Of a stretch of 64,000 nt of DNA, positions 25,927-37,856 are shown one piece after another. The translations under genes and the position numbers were made by a program. Every line of letters starts with the position of its first letter. Within the stretch, counting starts at the first letter, position 1. The stretch lies in the NCBI RefSeq assembly GCF_905475345.1, contig NC_066593.1, positions 2,662,774 through 2,726,773 on the forward strand, written 5' to 3'. Origin of the DNA: Vespula vulgaris. Taxonomy: Eukaryota > Arthropoda > Insecta > Hymenoptera > Vespidae. The notes under the pieces were generated by a model. It ran no database searches. It saw nothing but the letters and a program-made list of their open reading frames with translations, and had not been told where the DNA came from.

Positions 25927-27544
25927 CTGAGTCGAGGCCGTTTGTACGCTTGCAGAGAGAAAAAAAAATAGGAAGACACTTTGCACAGGAACGCGAAAGA
26001 GGACGATTTATGCTTCCGGCATTCGGTATGATTTTCAGCGATCTCTCACCAACGTTAGAATCCTCTTAGTTACTAATTACGAATAACGAAGCGACTGTCG
26101 GACAAAGTAAGATAATTAACTCAGAGAGAAAAAGTCAAAACTGCAACGAGGAATTGACTAATAATAATTCTCAATATGCAAAAAAAAATGCATATTTTTC
26201 CAAAAATTTTCATTGTCCAGAGAATAAAAAATATTGGAAATTTTAAATACCTTAGCCGAATACAAACATTCAGTTCTAGATTGATCTCGTGTATAATATT
26301 TATTTTAAAAAATTCATGATCCATCTGCATAGCGATTTTAACAAATTTTTCAGATAGATACTATTTATTTTATCATTTTTTCCCTTTATCATATGTTGTT
26401 ATATTTCGTCATATAAAATAAACGTATGTATTTCATCGAGATTTTTATTGAACAAAAATCATCAAATTTTCTAACAGCCAGAATTGAATGGAATTGTAGT
26501 TATTCGCGGATAATTCATGTCATCGCATACGTAAATACGCGCCATCACCGAATTCGTTTTCAGTAATTTTACTTTGTGAGTAATTACCGTCTTCGGGTAG
26601 CAAATATCCACGGTCCATACGTATTCAACGGTTAAAAGTCAACATTGACTAGAATAGCTTTTCCCTGGTGCAACGATATTTCGCTTGCGGTAGACCAGGG
26701 ACTCTATGTGTACTTCAGATCGTAATAATAGTCTACGTTAACAGGAGCACGCGAGATGTCTCGAGAGCGTATGCTCGAGTTTGATATATCGAATGATTAA
26801 AAATGCCCGCGGTATGGAAGTACGCCAATGTAGATACATTGATATTATATCTATATTGAAAGATCGTGGTAGATACGTATCTGCATATTTTTTGTCATAT
26901 TTCATGCGTTTATATCAAAATTCTTTTGTAAAAAATATGCAAATTCCTATATTAAATAAATTCTCATTAAATAGAAACAAAATAATACATTCTAACGATT
27001 TTCATTTCATTCAACAATACGACAGAAATAATGCAATGACCTAATAGTACAACATAAAATAGCTACTTTTTAAATATATCGGCTTCAAAATTTGTCGTTA
27101 TAAAAAATTGAGTAAATCGATCTTATTATAATGATAAGATCTAAGAACATAGGCAAAAAGAGGGCATTTTCCCCTTTAAAATGATCTATATTTCATGTCT
27201 CTACGACTTTCCGTTCAGAAGATATCGCTCTTCAAAATATTACTATTCGTCATTCATTCATACCAAAGCTGTGTATACTACCAAAGCGTAGTAGTAGTAA
27301 AAAAAAAGACGGTTTACGTTGGTCAGCTGACAAGTTTCGAGTAAATTCCAGGAATTTATGTAGGTCACTGTGTCAATGCCTTTATGAAAGAAATTATCTA
27401 GGTCAGTTTTTCTCAATGGGAACACTTTTATTTAAATGTAAATATCTCCGAAACTAAAAATCATAGAAAATTCAAACAAAGACCGTTTTAAAGGTTAGAT
27501 TTCTTTTTATTTTTTTACATAACAATAATAATTGTTTAACGATT

Positions 27545-28075
27545 TTTTATAAACAATTTGTTATAAAAAATTTCAATAATCACTTTTTTATCGATTAATC
27601 CTATACAATACATATATATATGTACAGAGATCTATCCGTAAATTCAATAATTTGTTATAAACAATTTGTTATAAATAATTTGTTGTAAACAATTTCTTAT
27701 AAATAATTTCTATAACTAATTTTTTATTAATCTGTATTATAAGTTATCTTTGTATACACATACACCTATCCATAAATTTAATAATTTTTGTTATAAACAA
27801 TTTGTTATAAATAATTTCTATAATTAATTTTTTATCAATCTGTATTATAAATTTTGTTTATATACACATACATCTATCAATAAATTTAATAATTTTCATT
27901 GTAAACAATTTGTTATAAACAATTTGTTATAAATAATTTCAATGATTAATTTTTTATCAATCTGTATTATAATTTATCTTTACATACAGATACACCTATT
28001 CATAAATAAAATAATTTTTGTTATAAACAATTTATTATAAACAATTTATTATACATAATTGTTATACATAATTAA
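27545..28075. repeat. Higher-order tandem minisatellite (about 110-137 bp unit)
   Basis: Four diverged copies of a block containing TCAATCTGTATTATAA (starting near 27590, 27727, 27836 and 27956), TACACATACACCTATC and AATTTAATAATTTT. Each block also holds one to three 15-16-bp AACAATTTGTTATAAA subunits. Confidence 0.85.
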
Positions 28076-28508
28076 TAATTATTCATCTAAACAATAAATA
28101 ATCGGTATTATATTTGATAGTAGAAAAAAATAATGACGTAGTAAGTATGATATAAAATAATATAAAAATATAAAATTCTAGTAACAAACAAACAAAAAAT
28201 AAAAAAAGTCATCTTCGTCTCTCTGAATTCTTCTGACAAATTATTACCGTGTGCGCGTTCTATTTTTCCTTATTAAATAATAATAATAATTATGTTCTTT
28301 TAAATCTACGCTTCCTAAGTGTTAGTTAAGCATAGCGTTAATTAAGTGCCTTGCTACCTACACATTTGCATATGTACTTTTAATAGAAAAGTTAGACATG
28401 TCAATTAAATAGTAACGTTACTTAAAAACTAATTTAAGAAATATTTATTCTTAGCTCATTATTACGTTCTGCAAAATGGAAATATCGTACCCCGTTATAC
28501 AATATTAA

Positions 28509-28675
28509 ATGATAATAATAATGATGATGACGATGATGAAGATGATGATTAATGATAATAATTATGGTAATAATAATAGTAACAATAGCAACAACTACAA
28601 CAACAACAGCAACAATGATAATAATAATAATAATAATAATAGGAATAATAAAAATAATAATAGTAATAATAATAT
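28509..28675. repeat. Compound trinucleotide microsatellite
   Basis: ATA/ATG/ACA/AAT triplets over about 165 bases. Open frames on both strands are poly-Asn or poly-Ile repeat translations. Confidence 0.95.
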
Positions 28676-28689
28676 AGAATACAGGAATG

Positions 28690-29060
28690 AAATTATGCGA
28701 AAGCATGCGAAGTAATTTGCAGCCACGTTTTAATTTGGCACGGTTCGGATGGTACGTTACGTCGACGAGAAGAAGATGCAGAAGAAGAGTTGTGAGAGTT
28801 GGCGCAGCATCGCGCCTCTGTCTTTCTTGTTTTCAGAGTTCACACTTTTCCATGACGGCGCTGTTTAATTGCGTTTACAAGAGCCCGAGCTCACACTAAT
28901 ATACATATTACTGGGCTGATTAAAGGCAGTCCGCCGGAACCGCGTATGTCGCTTTGCGAATTCCATGAGTACAGACAAATATGGGGAAGGTACCTCCCGA
29001 AGCTCGAAAGCAATTTCCACGGTTAGATTAATTATTTCGTGAAATTCAAACGGCATCCCG
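28690..29060. other. Complex GC-balanced island
   Basis: About 370 bases without simple repeats between two microsatellites, much less AT-rich than its surroundings. No open frame shows a domain. Candidate conserved regulatory element or distal leader exon; inference only. Confidence 0.3.
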
Positions 29061-29109
29061 CGAGATACGAATGAAAAATGAACCAAAGATGAGGAGAAAT
29101 AGACAAAAT

Positions 29110-29160
29110 GAGAAAGAGAAAGAGAGAGAGAGAGAGAGAGGAAGGGAGGGAGACAGAGAC
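29110..29160. repeat. (GA)n microsatellite
   Basis: GA dinucleotide core with GGGA and GACA tail. Confidence 0.95.
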
Positions 29161-31452
29161 TAACTTTATAGAAATAAAATATATCAAACTTTTATATTAA
29201 GTATTTATCATAAATGTTAATAATATTATTTGATGAAATTGAATATTAATCTTTTTAATTTTTATCAGACAACATTTCAGAGGTATATAATTATTATTTT
29301 CCAGAAAATAATAATTTCATTATTTGTATGGCCTGTAATTAAGATCCTTTTGTTAATCAAGATCAATATACATATTATTATCCCAAGAAAAACCTTGAGA
29401 TCAATCATTTTTATTGGTTCATATAAATCTGATATTAAATCTCGAAAGCTATTATTTCTAATCCGATCTAATTACTAGAGATTATTTCATTTGAAACGAT
29501 ATGATTTTGGGGGTAATTATTAAACAAATCGTGAAAATAAATCTTTAGAGATTTACAATAAAATGGAGGAATAAAGTATAATGGGAGTTATGGTTGATTA
29601 GAATCGTTAAGTCGAAATATTTCATCGTCACGTTGACTAGTTATAATCGCTGGCCAAATCATTCGCCATATCTTTGCTTAATCGTTCCACTGATATTTAT
29701 TATCGATCAGGATTATTATATTGACGCTTGTGCTCGCGAGTTACACGGATTTCGAGGCTCCCCGAGGTACTTAGGAGTTTACGCTCCGTTCATTTATTGA
29801 GTTACATACTAATCGAGTTTCAAGCAAGTTATGGTTTATAGCAAGAGTTGCGTGCGCGTACATATCCTTCACCATTTTATAGCTTACTAAAACGAACGAA
29901 TTTCAGTCAACACTTTATTGTTTCACTATTTATTATCACGTTCTCTATTCGTGCAGATTTATCCCTTGTTAAGGAAGAGTTCTTATAGCTGACATAAATT
30001 ATTCGAACATTATTCGTACTAATCTACTATTTCTAAATTAGGACGTTTATTTTTTCAATAAATCACAAACTTATTCGAAAATACAGTTATGTGGATAATT
30101 TATTGTATATAAAAAGAAAACATATAGATACGAAGAAATGTGATAAATGAAGAAATAAAAGAGATAGTATTATATCGAAGAAAAAAGAAAAAAAAAGAAA
30201 ATTATGAAAAATCGAAATGTATGAAAAATAGGATTGTTAAAATTGAAAAAAAAAAGAGTTGGTTATTCTGAAATTCATCAAAAAGATATTCAACTGACTT
30301 GCATGATGCATACAATCGAAGCTCGATGATAGTCGTAGTTTTGAAAGAACGGCTGACACGGATTTTTCTCAGCAGTGCTAGCCCGATGATAAATCGCGTC
30401 GCTTATCGTCCCTGACATCGTCTCGGTCGTGCGTTTAAAAGCTTAAAGAGCACTGATCGTAAAGTGTTTTTCGCGGATCGTTCGCGCACAGAGAAATCGA
30501 TTGTGCGCTTTTCCATAATGGTTCGTCGGTGAAAAAGATTGAAAAAGGAGAATGAGAAGGGTTGATGACGATAGAAAGAAACTAGGTGTTCCTCGGTAAA
30601 CGGAGTTATCTCGGGTCATGTGTTAAACGTCAAAATAATTTCTCTCGTTTCAACGTTATCGAAAGATGTATCATCGCAGCAACGTTGTAAATGTTGTCAT
30701 TTGAGCTTCAATAAATCACGATAAAGTCTCTATACACAAATATATCCTACTTATTTTTATCCATTCACGTAGAACATGATTGACAAAAAATAATCCTAAC
30801 GAATCAATTATTTATAGTAACAGAAGTTAAAAGAAAGGAGAAAAAATACCTTGGATATTCCAATGAAAAATTCTACAAGTAAATAAAGAACGCAACAATT
30901 AACCAAATGAAAATATTAACGATAATAGAACATAACAAAAAATTTTTTTCTACAAAAAAAGTTCAAGTAAAAATATCGTTTTTTGATATTCGCACAATCG
31001 AAAAGTAGAAAGGAAAGAGGATCATTTCGCAAAAAAAAAGGAAAAAAGAAAAGAAAAAAAAAATGAATAAGTAGAAAAGGGAGAACTATCAATCACTTTC
31101 AGGTCGCGTAACTCGAGCAAAAGTTTCGTTCGATTCTCCACTGATCGAGTTTCCACGAGACGATCGCGTTATTTATTTCGAGGTTGAGTCTTACCGAGCA
31201 TAACCACAGTAATTTAATTGGAAAAGTTCCGGCACGAACCGTCTTATTCCATCGTCAAGCCAATGTATCGACTAGCTCAACGATTATGACGGCTAAAGCT
31301 TCACGAATCTCAGTACCCCTTCGGCTAGTAATTACATTCGAATAGAGCTAATTACGTTTGCCATCTCTTCGCAATGATAATCTCTTCGTTTGTGTTATCT
31401 CTCGATCAATTTCGAATGAGTTTTCACGAATGTTACGCGTATTTTCGAGTAA

Positions 31453-31518
<66 letters not shown>

Positions 31519-32792
31519 GTCTATTTCGGAGAGAGTAGGTCGTACTAATAAGAGTTTAATGAGAGCGAATAAACCACGTAATTGTCCTTCCTACGTTCCC
31601 TTAATGATCTTCCTTCGTTCTTGTTCATGAAATGAAGTTTCTTTACGAACTTACATACGTAGGTACTACGTCATTTTGCTGTTATGAAAAGAGCTCCTTT
31701 GATTTGACGTAAAATCCTACTCTTACTAATTAATTTCAAGGCTATCGTATTTACCTTGAATCTTTCTTACGTCAGTACTTTAAGTTGAAATGTTTTTAAC
31801 AAAGTCGAATCTTCTACATCTTCTTAACCTTGAACGTTGAACTCTAACATACCTTGTATTTTTGTAATCAGTATTATTTTTCTACGTAAAAAGATCTTTA
31901 ATTGTTAGTTCATATATAATGATTGATTTTTTCTAAATATGTCATAATTAATATACTATAGTTATATATTGGGTAGAAATTATAAGTTTTACATTATCTA
32001 AGTTGTTTTGCTTTTAACATGAACAAAAATATTGACTTTAAATAAATAAAAATTTAATTAACATTCCTGAAGGAAAGAACGAGAAAGAATGAGCAAATAA
32101 AATAGATCAGTGTATTGCTTTTAATCCAGCGTTATTGTAAATTTTTTTAGGTATATGAGAATAAACGAATGATGTTAAAAAAAAAAAGAAATACCGATCT
32201 AGCTATCTCTTTAAAGATATTCAATCTAGCTAACAAGTTGTAAGTTACGACTTTGCAACTAATTAAAACTATCTTCGAAGGAATTTCTTGCACCGGAGAA
32301 TTCGAGGTCGTTTCTATTTTAAAGAAATATCAACTATGTATGTTAATCATGCCAACACGCACGAGTCTAATTTTAACATGTAACACGCAACGAGCACTAT
32401 CTTAAAATCAAAACATGATTTTATCAATCGTAGGCTACACGACAAACGCTTCTGTTCCTATTCCAAATTCTTTTAACGTTCATAGATTCTGCTTATTTTC
32501 ATAATTTCTTATCTCCTTCTCACAGTCAGCTTCGAAGAGACTATATAACGTCGATTTCTATGCAAATTCTACACGTAGATAACTGTAAGATCTCTGAGCT
32601 TAATGGTAGGTTTGAAGATAAAAATTTCCTCAAAGAGCTAGAATTTGAATTGATCCTAATTAAGAGACTATAACTGTTTCATTTAAGTTTGAATAACGCA
32701 AAAGTAGTATAAATAATCCAATAACATGATATTTTTATTATCTTAATAACAAACTAATAATATCACAGTTACTAAAAAAAGATTTTCAGATT
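29161..32792. other. Gene-free stretch upstream of the candidate 5' exon
   Basis: AT-rich spacer with complex islands at 30300-30680 and 31095-31420, a (CT)n run (31457-31518), and a mixed patch at 32200-32620. No gene is supported. One of the islands could hold the transcription start, but no core promoter was recognised. Confidence 0.5.
31457..31518. repeat. (CT)n microsatellite
   Basis: About 60 bases of CT dinucleotide. Confidence 0.97.
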
Positions 32793-32838
32793 TTATATAT
32801 ATATATGTATGTATGTATGTATGTATATGTATATATAT
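32793..32838. repeat. (TA)n/(TGTA)n microsatellite
   Basis: TA run followed by five TGTA units and a TA tail, about 50 bases before the candidate 5' exon. Confidence 0.95.
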
Positions 32839-32889
32839 TATATTAATTATGATAATGTATTTTTAATGGAATATTTTGTTCTGTTTCAG

Positions 32890-33267
32890 CTTAAGAAGAA
32901 TTTCGTGAGTGAGATTTATTCAAGATCGATCGATCGGCCAAACGATGAGACAAGAAAGACGAGTAAGTTAACAAAGAACATTATGAAAAACGTTGACAAA
33001 TGTGAAAAATTTTAATTCGTAAATAGACTCATCTAGTGATTCGTGCTATGAATCAAAGGGAAACTCGTGTAGGCGTGAGACTGAAAAAATCATTAACAAA
33101 GTCCTATCGATCAGCAATTAACGGTGGAAGTCGTTCGGTTCGAAAGAAAAGTGCGAGAACGAAGATGCTATCGGTGAAAATCTCACCATTACGAGAGTCC
33201 AACGGCTGGTAAATCTTCGATAGAAGTAGCTGAAGCAGTTAATTGAACTCGATGATCGGCTCGAATG
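32890..33267 (+). other. Candidate non-coding 5' exon of neuroligin
   Basis: A pyrimidine-rich acceptor (TTGTTCTGTTTCAG, AG at 32888-32889) and a consensus donor (ATG|GTAAGTTT, GT at 33268) bound 378 bases of purine-rich, repeat-free sequence unlike its AT-rich flanks. No frame is open end to end. An alternative earlier donor, CGA|GTAAGT, would end the exon at 32962. Splicing 33267 to 35702 puts TGA across the junction in the neuroligin frame, consistent with a leader exon and with initiation at 35844. It lies 2.4 kb upstream of the first coding exon on the same strand. The signals are visible; the assignment to neuroligin is inference. Confidence 0.4.
33048..33212 (+). CDS. 54-codon basic uORF in the candidate 5' exon
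   Basis: ATG at 33048 opens 54 codons ending in TAA at 33210, wholly inside the candidate leader exon. The predicted peptide begins MNQRETRVGVRLKKS and is rich in Lys and Arg, with no cysteine, signal peptide or membrane segment. I recognise no family. It may be a translation-limiting uORF or chance; it is listed because a spliced transcript would present this ATG before the neuroligin start. Confidence 0.2.
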   Translation: MNQRETRVGVRLKKSLTKSYRSAINGGSRSVRKKSARTKMLSVKISPLRESNGW

Positions 33268-35701
33268 GTAAGTTTTGGAATAACAAAGTTTAACTTAAGT
33301 AATATCTTTTCCTTATCCAACAGATGGTGAACTAAACTTTGAAAGACTATGAAAACGATTATAAAGATTATTGAAATATCGAATTATCGGAAGAAATTCA
33401 TCTAGAGACTTTTCTTTCCAACTATTGTAGTAATGAAAAAGTTAAATTATTCCGAATAAATGATATCAATTTTAACATTATAATCAATAACTTATTGAAT
33501 AATTCCAATATACTTTTGAAGATAACTTTCAAAAATAGTCACGAAAAAGAAAACATTACAAAAGCTTAGTAATTTAATCAAATCGATCGAGCCTAACGGA
33601 TCGTGTGTATCACGAGTATTAAATTAAAAAAAAAGGAAAAAAGAACGCATCGTTTGACGTTAAAAAATATATTTAATCAACTAAAATCTCGTTTTAAACG
33701 AATAAACATTTATTATTTGATTTTGCGATTCGTCACGTAATGTAATAACATGGAATCCGTTACGATCGATCGAAAATAGCAAAAGATGAAAGAAATATTA
33801 AATGAAAAATAAGGAAAAGAAATCGAGCTCCGTCGATAAGGAAGAGAAATTATCAAGAAAAGTAATACGTGCGAAATAGCTGATCCACGTTCTCTCTTCC
33901 GAGAACTCCTAAGATCCTTCGTAGCATTCCTTCTTCTCGCAAATGACGACGAGAAAGACGTGATCCTGTTACGCGACGCTGAATTTTCAGCTTCCTTTCC
34001 GAGCCGATAAGTACTGATTTCCATAATGGTTCCACGTACGAGTGCACTCAGTTACATTCTCCTTTCTATCTTCCTCCCTTTCATTGCTCGACACTCCTTC
34101 CTTCCCACTTCCCCTATCTCCATCGATCACTTTACCCCTCGTTTTATCACCTACTCTAATGAGTACCTATTACGTTATCTCGATTAATTAGCAGGAATGT
34201 GTGATTATTGTAAGCTTATAGATCATTAGACATCTAAGAATATATTATCGTAGAACAATTATTAATTATTAGATCATATATAGATCATAGTCTACACTAT
34301 ATGAAAAGGAAAATAAAAGAAAAGAAAATAAGATAATCGTCATAGAGTTACATATTTCACAAAAGTTTGTTAAAATTACGAATAAATTATTTTCTTTTAA
34401 GAGCAATTAAAAAGAGTGTTCGAATATTAAAATGTTTATAACATAAGGATAATGATTCAATATCGAATATATTATGCGTACACAAGTCTATGAGATTCGA
34501 GTGTATTCGTATGTAAATACCTTACCTTATAAATAGTTATCTACCAATTGCCTGCTGACTTACGTACTGTAATATAAATCGATACGAGAGATGTATTTTG
34601 TCAGAGACTGATTAATTTTCACCGATAACTACCAGAACCAATCTATAGCTATATGAAAACGTCTAGTAGTACGATATAAGACAGGTACCTAGCTTGGTGA
34701 GTAATGAACGCGTTAATTCGTTGCCCCCGGCCAAGATTCCACGCTTCTCAGAATTTACGAGGAAAGATACGACGAAATGCACGATTTAATAGTCCCCTTG
34801 AAAAAAATGTCTTTTCCCTTTTTTTTTTTCTTTTTTCTTTTGGTAACCTTTCAACGTCATTAGAGATCTAACGCGAACGCGTTATTTTCTCGTTATTAGA
34901 ACTTTACTTTCTCGGCTTATTATCGTATAGTTTTTTGTAAATTATTTTACCAGTCAATATATCCTCTCCAACTTGTTAATAATCATTCTCTTCGACGGTT
35001 TAATTAACGTTTCCAAAATATTCATCGTACGTTGTTCTAAGTATCCAAAGTTTAGTGATTTTCATGGAGAGAAGACTCTTCAAGGCTTTTATCATGGCAT
35101 CCAAGTTCTATCTCTCGCAGGGACTCATAAACCACGCATACTGTGGTATTATCGTCTAATCATATTGAGAAGGATAACTCCTCGAGAAAATGAGGGAAGG
35201 GAAGAATGGTTAGAGAGAAGCAATAAATTCGAGACACGTAGAATAGGTAGTGGCTGGGGATGCACAAAGGGAAAAGAGGGAAAAATAAAATAGTTGAAAA
35301 TAAAATGAAATATTTGCAGGATATTTTTAATAGAATCTTGATAAGTTCGCGAAGATATAAAGTAATTTAGTTGATAAGTAAAGAAGATGAGAAGACTGTG
35401 ACGTGGAAATAAAATAAATAAGAAATTCGAATTTTTCAAATATATTCAATTATTTTCGCAGGACATTTAAACCAAATTTTTTCTAAATAAATAAAATTTT
35501 AATTAATTACGTAAAAATGATACGAAAGCGAATTAAAAAAAGAAAAAAAGAGAGATAATAAATCCCATCTTGTTTTATCAAACGTCTGAACAGAAAGATC
35601 GAACGTATTACCTGGGTATATAAAAATAAATATACAGAGTGAGTTATTTATAAAAAGAAAAAACCGATTATGCTGACGTCGCATAATAACTCTTTTTTCA
35701 G
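33268..35701 (+). other. Probable intron upstream of the first neuroligin coding exon
   Basis: It is bounded by the GTAAGT donor at 33268 and the TTTTTTCAG acceptor at 35701. It contains AT-rich sequence, a complex GC-balanced island at about 33870-34150, and no recognisable gene or long microsatellite. Open frames inside (for example 33713-34024 on the minus strand and 34973-35293 on the plus strand) show no domain. Confidence 0.4.
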
Positions 35702-35843
35702 AGGTGGCAAGGGCAATGGGTCCTTGTATCGCTTTTGGCAGGTAATCGTCGTTGTGCCACGGTGGCTAAATGAAGAGGGATCGTTCGGTGGGCCGGTGAT
35801 CGATAGCGGATACCGCTTGTCGCCGTGCGAGATTCGATTCGCG
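35702..35843 (+). other. Nlg: 5'UTR part of the first neuroligin coding exon
   Basis: A good acceptor (ACTCTTTTTTCAG, AG at 35700-35701) marks an exon boundary 142 bases before the neuroligin ATG. This part is more GC-rich than its surroundings and open in the ATG frame, but its translation has no signal-peptide or esterase character, so it is read as leader. The acceptor implies at least one non-coding exon further upstream. Confidence 0.7.
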
Positions 35844-36100
35844 ATGGAACTCCTTCCGCTGTTATTACTTTGCCTCCTGATCGCTCAGCCAACCGCCTAT
35901 TCCCTTTCGATCAAGAGTAAGCTCAATCCGCGGATCGTGCAAACTCGCTACGGCGAGGTTCAGGGCTTGATCAGATCCTTCGAGAACGCAAAGTTCCTCA
36001 AACCGATCGACGTCTACCTTGGAATACCCTACGCTACACCACCCGTTGGGAGCAACAGATTCTCTCCAACAAGGGCGCCCAGCCCTTGGGAAGGTGTCAG
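35844..36100 (+). CDS. Nlg: Neuroligin, first coding exon (signal peptide and N-terminal esterase-like domain)
   Basis: This exon encodes residues 1-85 plus two bases of codon 86 of a neuroligin, a postsynaptic type I membrane protein with a catalytically inactive cholinesterase-like ectodomain that binds neurexin. Residues 1-20 (MELLPLLLLCLLIAQPTAYS) form a signal peptide with a leucine-rich core. Residues 30-41 (RIVQTRYGEVQG) and 57-66 (VYLGIPYATP) are the opening strands typical of the type-B carboxylesterase fold, followed by NRFSPTRAP and PWEGVR. The ATG lies in a strong context, with G at -3 and +4. The frame is open upstream to the exon start, but the signal peptide fixes this start, and joining to the proposed 5' exon creates TGA at the junction. 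The donor is AG|GTTTGT at 36101 (phase 2). Family assignment is confident from the motifs. Which insect neuroligin paralogue it is remains open; the sequence reads closer to the Nlg3/Nlg4-like group, from memory only. Confidence 0.93.
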
Positions 36101-36350
36101 GTTTGTTCTAACTTTTTCTTTTTCTTCTTCGTCTTTTCTTTTTCCTCCTCTTTTTTTCTTTTTTTCTTTTTTTCTTTTTTCCATTTTATTTTCACTTCAA
36201 ATTTACATTCTTCAGTTACGGCAACTATGAAAAATTGACGAGAGTCGGATTTAAGAAGAAAAAATTAGCGGATCGTTTCGTACATATACACCGAGCAAAA
36301 TTTTGTTAAACATATAAATTGCATGGATTTAATCTATGATAAAGTAACTA

Positions 36351-36384
36351 ATTAAAGTTAAACAAAAATTAAAGTTAAACAAAA
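36351..36384. repeat. 17-bp perfect tandem duplication
   Basis: ATTAAAGTTAAACAAAA occurs twice head to tail inside the first coding intron. Confidence 0.9.
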
Positions 36385-37369
36385 AATTCTTCTTAAATAA
36401 AAATGTAACGGAGGAAAGATTTTCTTCCATTCCTATTCTCGACAAATCCAAGCAAGATTCTAAACGCGACAATATATGTAGACGCGTTACCCTACCGATA
36501 GAAATTGGCAAGGATTCAACAATTTGGAAAATTGAAAACTACCGGGTTAACTTCACGCAAGTAAATCATTCAGCATTAAATTTATGTTCCAAGTTATGTA
36601 CTGAAAAGGAAGACAGCAATTTTGAGAAGTTTCGTCGCTATCGGTTCTTACAATCTTCGCTTAATAATTGCAACCTTCATAGACTCGTCGAGTCTCCAAA
36701 TATTCAAGTAAAACCAGCGAACAAATTCATGATTCATGCTTACGTGCAATGAGTCCTCCTAACAATTTCTTCGAATATTTACGATACACTCCTATTTTAT
36801 GTACGATGTGATATAATGAAAGATTTAACTCCACGCGGGTGCAACATATCTTTCTTGAGTTTCATCTCGCCAATATCGGTGAATCTGTAACTCGAGATCG
36901 AACGTACTCCTACGATCGCTATTAAATTTATTTTCTTCCTTTTTCTTATATTTTTAACGACAGGCCATTGTCACGAACTCGAGTCCTTTACGATCCTTAT
37001 ACGAAATGGTTGAGATAATAGTCCCATTAAAAGACTAATTAATGTGACATACATTTATATTTTATCTAAAATTAGTAGGCAACGTAAATGTTAATTAAAT
37101 TCATATATCATCGATATTTAATTTATTACATTTATTACGTTTATTAGATCGATCTAAAAATGGTGATAACTAATGATTGAATTTTTTACTCTAAAAATGA
37201 TAGTATAGTGTTTTCTTTTATAAATATCATCAATGAACGATTCATATGCATATGTATTTCTTTGTTGTAATATATATAATATTATGTAATCCATTAATCC
37301 AGTCGATAAAGTAGATTTCTGTGACTGTAATTAAATATATAGATATAAGAATATACATGTAGGCTGTTC

Positions 37370-37372
<3 letters not shown>

Positions 37373-37412
<40 letters not shown>

Positions 37413-37440
37413 CACACACACACACATACATACATACATA
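37373..37440. repeat. Compound (TA)n-(CA)n-(CATA)n microsatellite
   Basis: TA run to about 37405, CA run to about 37426, then CATA units, all within the intron between the two neuroligin exons. Confidence 0.95.
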
Positions 37441-37680
37441 CACAAACATATACAAACATACACACAGTGTACTGTAATTAAATATCAACGACATAGTAAT
37501 CTACCTTACCGACTGGATTTATTTTTAATCAATAACAATGTATATTTTTTTTATTATCATTATTATTCTTATTATGAAGAATAATTCATCCATAAATAAT
37601 TTATTATTCGTTGTTGCATCTATTTTATCGAATTAAACGGAACAACGAAAAGATATTGTATAAAAATTTCATCTTTCCAG

Positions 37681-37856
37681 ATTATCGGACTCGGTCGGTC
37701 CAGTTTGTCCTCAAAAACTTCCAAACATCTCGATCGAGCAAGAAGCTCTCGAGCGCATGCCTAAAGGAAGACTGGAATATCTGAGAAGATTGCTACCTCA
37801 TTTGCGAAACCAAAGTGAAGACTGTCTATATTTGAACATCTACGCTCCTGCTATGG
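37681..37856 (+). CDS. Nlg: Neuroligin, second coding exon (type-B carboxylesterase signature 2)
   Basis: This exon continues the neuroligin frame from codon 86 (AG|A, Arg) to the first base of codon 145. The acceptor is ATCTTTCCAG|ATT and the donor ATGG|GTAAGTC, both strong. Residues 93-97 (PVCPQ) and 132-142 (EDCLYLNIYAP) carry Cys95 and Cys134, which by family knowledge form the first disulfide of the esterase-like domain. EDCLYLNIYAP matches the carboxylesterase type-B signature 2 exactly. The stretch MPKGRLEYLRRLLPHLRNQS between them is characteristic of neuroligins rather than true esterases. There are N-glycosylation sequons at N101 (NIS) and N129 (NQS). The exon ends where vertebrate neuroligins carry the variable splice site A. 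The next exon, expected to carry the HGES-like segment, was not seen in the remaining 26 kb, so the gene continues beyond the window. Confidence 0.95.

Larger units (their letters stand above)
23610..28500. other. Gene-free stretch with structured islands
   Basis: Mostly AT-rich spacer. Exceptions are complex patches at 24040-24320 and 24830-25140, the palindrome cluster at 25814-25926, a complex patch at 26500-26780, and the tandem repeat at 27545-28075. Confidence 0.55.
36101..37680 (+). other. Neuroligin intron between first and second coding exons
   Basis: A GT-AG intron of 1,580 bases, phase 2. It opens with about 85 bases of nearly pure pyrimidine (36108-36192), ending near a cryptic acceptor-like ATTCTTCAG at 36215. 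It holds a 17-bp tandem duplication (36351-36384), an AT-rich middle, and a TA/CA/CATA compound microsatellite (37373-37440). Confidence 0.85.

Noticed and set aside
31127..31137. GTTCGATTC, resembling a tRNA B-box
   Set aside because: No A-box at the right distance and no cloverleaf arms could be drawn; similar B-box-like words at 59725 and 13901 also fail.
35698..35892. Minus-strand frame opposite the first neuroligin exon
   Set aside because: It is antisense shadow of the coding exon, with no independent support.
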